Assembly: GCA_028291845.1 (NCBI GenBank)
Contig: JAQGNM010000470.1
Span: forward strand, 1-10,025
Source: Massilia sp.
GTDB lineage: Bacteria > Pseudomonadota > Gammaproteobacteria > Burkholderiales > Burkholderiaceae_D
Direction of reading: 5' to 3'
DNA: 10,025 nt
Shown: piece by piece, positions 5,524 to 10,025 of the stretch
Position numbering within the stretch: position 1 is the stretch's first letter
Layout of the letters: every line of letters begins with the position of its first letter
Notes under the pieces: model-generated
What the model was told of the DNA's origin: nothing
Databases searched by the model: none
The model's input: only the letters and a program-made list of their open reading frames with translations
Program-made: the position numbers and the translations under genes

Positions 5524-6549
5524 ATGCCTGCCGCATCCTCTCTTGAAACCATGCTCACCCGCGCCTGGCTCAGGCGCGGGCCGATGGCCTGCGCGCTGTG
5601 GCCGCTGTCCCTGCTGTTCGGCGCGCTGGGCGCCTTGCGCCGCTTGCTGTTTCGCAGCGGTTTGCTGGCATCGACCCGCTTGCCGGTGCCGGTGATCATC
5701 GTCGGCAATATTTTTATCGGCGGCACCGGCAAGACGCCGCTGACCATCTGGCTGGCCGGCGCCTTGCGCACCGCCGGTTTCAGTCCCGCCATCATCTCGC
5801 GCGGCCATGGCGGCGCCGGCAGCGCGCCGCGCCTGGTCGATGCCGCTTCGCTGGCGCGCGAGGTCGGCGACGAACCCCTGCTGATGGCGCAGCGCAGCGG
5901 CTGCCCGGTGATGGTAGGGCGCGACCGCCCGGCGGCGGGTCTGGCCTTGCTGGCACAATTTCCGGATGTGGACGTCATCATCAGCGATGACGGCTTGCAG
6001 CATTACGCCTTGCAGCGCGATATCGAAATCGTGCTGTTCGACGGCCGCGGCGCCGGCAACGGCTGGCTGTTGCCGGCGGGACCCTTGCGCGAGCCGCTGT
6101 CGCGCAGGCGCGATTTTACGGTGGTCAATTCGGCGGCTGCCGATGACAGCAAGTTGCCGGGTCCGCTGTTTGTCATGCGGCTGGCGGGGACCGTCGCCGA
6201 ACAATTGATCGACCGGGGCAATCGCGTTCCTCTGGCGCAATTGCGCGGCAAACGCATCGTCGCCGCCGCCGGCATCGGCAACCCCGGCCGCTTTTTTGCC
6301 ACCGTGCGTGCGGCCGGACTGCAGGTCGACGAGCTGCCCTTGCCGGACCACCACGATTTCCTCGACGATCCGTTTGCGGGCCTCAGCGCCGACATCATCC
6401 TGATCACCGAGAAGGATGCAGTAAAATGTGGGCAAATTGAAAATCTCAAACGCGACCCGAGACTGTGGGTCGTGCCAGTGACGGCCGAGCTCGACGCCGC
6501 CCTGGCCGAACAAATTGTGGAGAAATGTCGTGGATGCTCGACTGCTTGA
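5524..6549 (+). CDS. lpxK: Tetraacyldisaccharide 4'-kinase
   Basis: Inner-membrane-associated kinase of the Raetz pathway: ATP phosphorylates the 4' position of tetraacyldisaccharide 1-phosphate to give lipid IVA. From ATG 5524 there are 341 residues, about the family length. An N-terminal membrane-anchoring helix lies near 22-40. The Walker A loop GNIFIGGTGKT is at 61-71, GDEP at 115-118 and the catalytic DDGLQH at 155-160, followed by LLPAGPLREP; ITEKDAVKC lies near the C terminus. Start choice is uncertain: GTG 5518 adds two residues, and ATG 5551 would match the shorter N terminus of E. coli LpxK; none has a strong ribosome-binding site. The 3' end overlaps the next gene by 20 bases. Confidence 0.95.
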   Translation: MPAASSLETMLTRAWLRRGPMACALWPLSLLFGALGALRRLLFRSGLLASTRLPVPVIIVGNIFIGGTGKTPLTIWLAGALRTAGFSPAIISRGHGGAGSAPRLVDAASLAREVGDEPLLMAQRSGCPVMVGRDRPAAGLALLAQFPDVDVIISDDGLQHYALQRDIEIVLFDGRGAGNGWLLPAGPLREPLSRRRDFTVVNSAAADDSKLPGPLFVMRLAGTVAEQLIDRGNRVPLAQLRGKRIVAAAGIGNPGRFFATVRAAGLQVDELPLPDHHDFLDDPFAGLSADIILITEKDAVKCGQIENLKRDPRLWVVPVTAELDAALAEQIVEKCRGCSTA

Positions 6550-6700
6550 TATCCTGGTCTGCCCTTTGTGCAAGGGACCGCTCGAACACGACAAGAAGGC
6601 GCAGGAATTGATCTGCAAGCCTGACCGTCTGGCCTTTCCGATTCGCGACGGCATTCCGATCATGTGGGCCGACGAGGCGCGCAAGGTCGAGCTGGTCTGA
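6530..6700 (+). CDS. ycaR: Trm112-family small protein (YcaR-like)
   Basis: A 56-residue protein of the UPF0434/Trm112 family, starting MDARLLDILVCPLCKGPLE. It keeps C11 and C14 of the CPLC knuckle and C29 (LICKPD), and the family ending FPIRDGIPIMWADEAR. Eukaryotic Trm112 activates methyltransferases; the bacterial role is not established. GTG 6530-6532 was chosen because GGAG lies eight bases upstream and the protein then begins as its relatives do; a TTG at 6515 is in frame but would add five residues and lacks this spacing. It sits between lpxK (20-base overlap) and kdsB (one-base overlap), the same order as lpxK-ycaR-kdsB in enterics. Confidence 0.9.
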   Translation: MDARLLDILVCPLCKGPLEHDKKAQELICKPDRLAFPIRDGIPIMWADEARKVELV

Positions 6701-7467
6701 TGGGGGCCGTCAGCGCGCCGGCGTTCACCGTCATCATTCCGGCCCGCCTGGCCTCGACCCGCCTGCCCGACAAGCCGCTGGCCGACCTCGGCGGCAAACC
6801 GATGGTGGTGCGGGTGGCTGAACGGGCCGCCCTGTCGGGCGCCGCCCGCATCGTCGTCGCCACCGATCACGCCAGCATCGCCGCCGCCTGCGCCGCGCAC
6901 GGCATCGAGGTGGCGATGACGCGCGCGGATCATCCGTCCGGCACCGACCGCATCGCCGAAGTGGCGCGCGCGCTGGCCCTGGCGGACGATGCGGTGGTGG
7001 TCAACCTGCAGGGCGACGAGCCGCTGATCGAGCCGGGCCTGCTGGCCGCCTGCGCCGCCCGCATCGCCGATGGCGTACCGATGGCGACCTGTGCCCACCC
7101 GCTGCACGACATGGACGAGCTGTTCAACCCCAACGTCGTCAAGGTGGTGCTCGACAAGCTGGGGCGCGCCCTGTACTTTTCGCGCGCGCCGATTGCCTGG
7201 CACCGCGACGGCTTTGCCGCCTCGCGCCAGCAGTTGCCGGCCGGTTACGCGCCGCTGCGCCACATCGGTTTGTACGCCTACAGCAACGCGTTTTTGCAGC
7301 GCTATCCGACCCTGGAACCATCGCCGCTCGAAGCGGTTGAAGCGCTCGAGCAGTTGCGCGTGCTGTGGCATGGGGTGCCGATCGCGGTGCACATCACCGA
7401 CACGGCGCCGGCGGCCGGGGTCGATACGCCGGCCGACCTGGTGCGCGTGCGCGCCTTGTTTGCGTAA
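6700..7467 (+). CDS. kdsB: 3-deoxy-manno-octulosonate cytidylyltransferase
   Basis: Cytoplasmic CMP-Kdo synthetase: CTP plus Kdo gives CMP-Kdo and pyrophosphate, the activated sugar for attaching Kdo to lipid A. The 255-residue product (E. coli 248) has the nucleotide-binding start VIIPARLASTRLPDKPL (11-27), HPSGTDR at 78-84, QGDEP at 104-108 with the metal-binding Asp, then YFSRAPIAW, HIGLYAYS, and GVDTPADL near the end. The start is the ATG in TGATG at 6698-6702, which overlaps the preceding stop by one base; the frame is open further upstream but only inside the previous gene. It is the last gene of the tight operon, and no clear terminator follows. Confidence 0.96.
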   Translation: MGAVSAPAFTVIIPARLASTRLPDKPLADLGGKPMVVRVAERAALSGAARIVVATDHASIAAACAAHGIEVAMTRADHPSGTDRIAEVARALALADDAVVVNLQGDEPLIEPGLLAACAARIADGVPMATCAHPLHDMDELFNPNVVKVVLDKLGRALYFSRAPIAWHRDGFAASRQQLPAGYAPLRHIGLYAYSNAFLQRYPTLEPSPLEAVEALEQLRVLWHGVPIAVHITDTAPAAGVDTPADLVRVRALFA

Positions 7468-7703
7468 GCGCCAGGCAGCCTAAGCGGCGACGGCGCAACT
7501 ATGCAGGACGGGTTGGCAGACATTTGCCTTGGTTCCCTGCATGTTCAGCGCCTTTGCACTGCGTCAGCGCAGACCCTGGCGCGCGAGGGATGAAATCAAA
7601 ATCGCCCCGTATTGATATTGGCGTTGGCGCTGCCTTTTGTGGTAAGTTTCGTACCAGAGATAGCCAGATATGCATCACCGGCCGCATTGATGCTTGCTGC
7701 AAT

Positions 7704-7742
7704 GCCTTGGGGCCACGCCCTTGGGCCGCGCCCTTGGGCCAC
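7704..7742 (+). repeat. Three tandem 13-bp repeats before adk
   Basis: Units GCCTTGGGGCCAC, GCCCTTGGGCCGC and GCCCTTGGGCCAC follow one another without gaps. They end right at the -10 region of the probable adk promoter, and each unit carries a TTGGGC-like stretch that could serve as a -35. Confidence 0.8.
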
Positions 7743-7748
7743 TATAAA
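7721..7748 (+). promoter_or_regulatory. Probable adk promoter
   Basis: TTGGGC (7721-7726) and TATAAA (7743-7748) with a 16-base spacer. The -10 is good; the -35 matches only in TTG and lies within the 13-bp repeats. The expected start site is about 20 bases before the adk ATG, and a DnaA-box-like TTATTCACA (7751-7759) overlaps the region just after the -10. Confidence 0.5.
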
Positions 7749-7776
7749 AATTATTCACATTGTTTTAGGAATTTTC

Positions 7777-8433
7777 ATGCGTCTCATTCTGTTAGGAGCG
7801 CCTGGCGCCGGTAAGGGTACCCAGGCCAACTACATCAAGGAAAAATTCAACATTCCCCAGATCTCCACCGGCGATATGCTGCGTGCCGCCATCAAGGCCG
7901 GCACCGAGCTGGGCATGGCCGCCAAAAAAGTCATGGATGCGGGCGGCCTGGTGTCGGACGACATCATGATCGGCCTGGTGAAAGACCGCCTGAAAGAGAG
8001 CGACTGCGCCAACGGCTACCTGTTCGACGGTTTCCCGCGCACCATCGCGCAGGCCGACGCCATGAAGGACGCCGGCATCAATGTCGACTACGTGCTTGAA
8101 ATCGACGTGCCCGACGAATCGATCGTCGAGCGCATGAGCGGCCGCTGGTCGCATCCGGGCTCTGGCCGCGTGTACCACACCAAGTTCAATCCGCCAAAAG
8201 TGGACACCGTCGACGACCTCACCGGCGAACCGCTGATCCAGCGCGACGACGACAAGGCCGAAACCGTCATGAAGCGCCTGGCCGTCTACCACGCCCAGAC
8301 CGAAGTGCTGCTCGGCTACTACAACAAATGGTCCCAGTCCGGCCTGCCCGGCGCGCCGAAATACCGCAAGATTTCCGGCGTCGGCCCTGTCGAGGCGGTG
8401 CGTGACGCGGCGTTCGCGGCGCTGCAGGAGTAA
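7777..8433 (+). CDS. adk: Adenylate kinase
   Basis: Cytoplasmic enzyme interconverting ATP plus AMP and two ADP, essential for adenine nucleotide balance. The 218 residues fit the long bacterial form. P-loop GAPGAGKGT at 7-15; AMP-binding STGDMLRAA at 30-38 and DGFPRT at 84-89; LID region about 122-159 with FNPPKVD, without the four-Cys zinc site. R119, R123, R156 and R167 align with the E. coli catalytic arginines. One oddity is W124 where Arg is usual (SGRW rather than SGRR), a one-base change from CGG. The start ATG 7777 has AGGA six bases upstream; the open frame from 7612 is extension only. It has its own probable promoter and a strong terminator after it, so it is likely a single-gene unit. 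Confidence 0.97.
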   Translation: MRLILLGAPGAGKGTQANYIKEKFNIPQISTGDMLRAAIKAGTELGMAAKKVMDAGGLVSDDIMIGLVKDRLKESDCANGYLFDGFPRTIAQADAMKDAGINVDYVLEIDVPDESIVERMSGRWSHPGSGRVYHTKFNPPKVDTVDDLTGEPLIQRDDDKAETVMKRLAVYHAQTEVLLGYYNKWSQSGLPGAPKYRKISGVGPVEAVRDAAFAALQE

Positions 8434-8442
8434 GCAACAGCA

Positions 8443-8468
8443 GGCGGACTTCGGGTCCGCCGTTTTTT
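8443..8468 (+). terminator. Rho-independent terminator of adk
   Basis: GGCGGAC (8443-8449) pairs perfectly with GTCCGCC (8455-8461) around loop TTCGG, then G and six T. It begins nine bases after the adk stop. Confidence 0.93.
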
Positions 8469-8504
8469 GGCCGCCTTGTTTGGCCGCGTGATTTGGCCGC
8501 CTTT
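8466..8504 (+). repeat. Three tandem 13-bp units after adk
   Basis: TTTGGCCGC occurs at 8466, 8479 and 8492, a strict 13-base period (the last four bases vary: CTTG, CGTGA-type, CTTT). The first unit uses the T tract of the adk terminator. A further TTGGCCGC lies at 8577-8584. Confidence 0.7.
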
Positions 8505-8672
8505 TTTGACACCTGTCGCACCGCCAGTGCGATGCCGTCCCGGATTTTAGATTCAAGCTTTGCAGTACGCAGTGAGGTTGGCCGCGTCTTTTGTCGATGT
8601 TTGTTGTTGACGATGGCGCGGGCGTTCGATGTGTGCAGTCGGTAGTTTGATTATAAAAAACGAGGGGACGAC

Positions 8673-10025
8673 ATGGTATTCAATTCACTGATGTTTGCAG
8701 TGGTGTGCGGCATAATCGCCGTCGTATATGGTCTATGGTCGCGCAGCTGGATCTTGCGGCAGGACGCCGGCAACGCGCGCATGCAGGAAATCGCCACCGC
8801 CATCCAGGTCGGGGCGGCGGCCTATCTGGCCCGTCAATACCGCACCATCGCCATCGTCGGCGTGGTGCTCGTAATCGCCATCTTTCCCACTCTCGGCTGG
8901 CGCACCGCGTTCGGCTTCCTGATCGGCGCCGTGCTGTCGGGCGCCTGCGGCTTCATCGGCATGGGGGTCTCGGTGCGCGCCAACGTGCGCACGGCGCAAG
9001 CGGCCACCCGCGGCATGAACGATGCGCTCAACGTCGCCTTTCGCGGCGGGGCGATCACCGGCATGCTGGTGGTCGGCCTGGGCCTCTTGGGCGTCACGCT
9101 GTTTTACTGGATGCTGACGCGGCAGGCCGCCGGCAGCACCTTGAGCCAGCATGAAATCATCCAGCCGCTGATCGGCCTGGCCTTCGGCGCCTCGCTGATC
9201 TCGATTTTCGCGCGGCTCGGCGGCGGCATCTTCACCAAGGGCGCGGACGTCGGCGCCGACCTGGTCGGCAAAGTCGAGGCCGGCATCCCCGAGGACGACC
9301 CGAGAAACCCCGCGGTGATCGCCGACAACGTCGGCGACAACGTCGGCGATTGCGCCGGCATGGCCGCCGACCTGTTCGAAACCTACGTGGTCACCCTGAT
9401 CGCCACCATGCTGCTGGGCGCGCTGCTGATCACCGGCGCCGGCACCACCGCCATCATCTATCCTTTGCTGCTGGGCGGCGTGTCGATCATCGGCTCGATC
9501 GTCGGCTGCTCGCTGGTCATGGCCAAGCCCGGGAAGAAATTCATGTCGGCCCTGTACACCGGCCTGTGGTGGGCCGCCGGGCTGTCGCTGATCGGCTTTG
9601 CCGTGGTGACCTGGCACGTCTGGGGTCCCGACATGCGCCTGAAAATGCTGGGCTGCGCGGTGGTCGGCATCGTGCTGACCGGCTTGATGGTGTATATCAC
9701 CGAGTACTACACCGGCACCGATTTCCACCCGGTCCGCCATATCGCCCAAGCGTCCACCACCGGCCATGGCACCAACATCATCGCCGGTCTGGGCGTATCG
9801 ATGAAATCGACCGCCTACCCGGTGCTGGTGGTGTGCGCCGCCATTCTCGCGTCCTACCAGATGGGCCAGCTGTACGGCATCGCGATTGCCGCCACCTCGA
9901 TGCTGTCGATGGCCGGCATCATCGTCGCGCTCGATGCGTACGGCCCCATCACCGACAATGCCGGCGGCATCGCCGAAATGTCGCACATGGACGAGTCGGT
10001 GCGCGCGATCACCGATCCGCTCGAC
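8673..10025 (+). CDS. hppA: Membrane-bound proton-translocating pyrophosphatase, 5' part
   Basis: Integral membrane pump that splits pyrophosphate and moves H+ (or Na+) out of the cytoplasm. 451 codons are present and the frame runs off the window, so about two thirds of a family member (roughly 680-700 residues). It is rich in membrane segments. The substrate motif GGGIFTKGADVGADLVGK (K189, D192) and the acidic DNVGDNVGD (D218, D222, D226) are intact and bind Mg-pyrophosphate; a second set begins at YGPITDNAGGIAEM (D428). The start ATG 8673 has a strong ribosome-binding site, GAGGGGAC. The residues that separate K+-dependent from K+-independent forms (the A/K position in GNTT-A/K) lie just beyond the window. 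The gene lies 239 bases after adk and no convincing full promoter was found there; TATAAA at 8652 lacks a spaced -35. Confidence 0.95.
   Translation, partial: MVFNSLMFAVVCGIIAVVYGLWSRSWILRQDAGNARMQEIATAIQVGAAAYLARQYRTIAIVGVVLVIAIFPTLGWRTAFGFLIGAVLSGACGFIGMGVSVRANVRTAQAATRGMNDALNVAFRGGAITGMLVVGLGLLGVTLFYWMLTRQAAGSTLSQHEIIQPLIGLAFGASLISIFARLGGGIFTKGADVGADLVGKVEAGIPEDDPRNPAVIADNVGDNVGDCAGMAADLFETYVVTLIATMLLGALLITGAGTTAIIYPLLLGGVSIIGSIVGCSLVMAKPGKKFMSALYTGLWWAAGLSLIGFAVVTWHVWGPDMRLKMLGCAVVGIVLTGLMVYITEYYTGTDFHPVRHIAQASTTGHGTNIIAGLGVSMKSTAYPVLVVCAAILASYQMGQLYGIAIAATSMLSMAGIIVALDAYGPITDNAGGIAEMSHMDESVRAITDPLD

Larger units (their letters stand above)
7468..7776. other. Intergenic region kdsB-adk
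   Basis: 309 bases without a supportable gene. It contains a nested stem (ATGCAGG 7501-7507 with CCTGCAT 7536-7542, inside it GGCA 7515-7518 with TGCC 7525-7528 and symmetric 7-base internal loops), a small hairpin CTGCG/CGCAG at 7559-7572, a three-copy 13-bp repeat and the probable adk promoter. No T tract follows the hairpins, so read-through from kdsB into adk remains possible. Confidence 0.6.

Noticed and set aside
5050..7392. 780-codon open frame on the minus strand
   Set aside because: It lies opposite exbD, lpxK, ycaR and kdsB, which have clear family motifs; the predicted product is a low-complexity Arg/Gln/His/Ala-rich chain typical of antisense frames in GC-rich genes.
8733..9986. 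417-codon open frame on the minus strand
   Set aside because: Antisense to hppA, with Asp/His/Gly-rich composition and no recognizable domain.

Overview
The window looks like the chromosome of a high-GC betaproteobacterium of the order Burkholderiales, most likely Oxalobacteraceae (Janthinobacterium / Duganella / Massilia type). This rests on protein character, codon use and the gene order exbB-exbD-lpxK-ycaR-kdsB-adk beside divergent xseA-sodB. It is inferred from recalled family features, not from a search.

Layout. Positions 1-299 hold the 3' end of an enolase-superfamily dehydratase gene (+). It converges on an RstA-like OmpR-family response regulator (360-1043, -) that has no kinase gene beside it in the window. 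Between that regulator and sodB (1401-1973, -) lie 357 bases with a strong terminator and two tandem copies of a ~114-bp structured repeat. xseA (2089-3465, -) follows. The stretch 3466-4462 has no gene and holds the most striking feature of the window: five units, each with a perfect DnaA box (TTATCCACA) exactly 42 bp after an AATCAA block, all in one orientation. From 4463 to 7467 a tight operon runs on the + strand: exbB, exbD, lpxK, ycaR-like (Trm112 family) and kdsB, with overlaps of 1-20 bases or a 9-base gap. After a 309-base gap come adk (7777-8433), a clear terminator, and the 5' part of hppA (8673 to the window edge), a membrane pyrophosphatase.

How the genes work together. The central operon couples a proton-driven ExbB/ExbD motor to outer-membrane lipid synthesis: LpxK makes lipid A by phosphorylating its precursor, and KdsB activates Kdo for addition to lipid A. 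adk and hppA concern nucleotide and pyrophosphate energy balance. sodB and xseA handle oxidative stress and DNA repair.

The main discovery candidate is the 3613-4374 array. A cluster of perfect DnaA boxes with IHF-like half sites, next to an 80% AT stretch and away from any dnaA/dnaN gene visible here, resembles in design the E. coli datA/DARS replication-control loci or an origin. Its function is inference. Secondary candidates are the structured tandem repeat downstream of sodB, which shows a compensatory base-pair change, and 13-bp triple repeats on both sides of adk.
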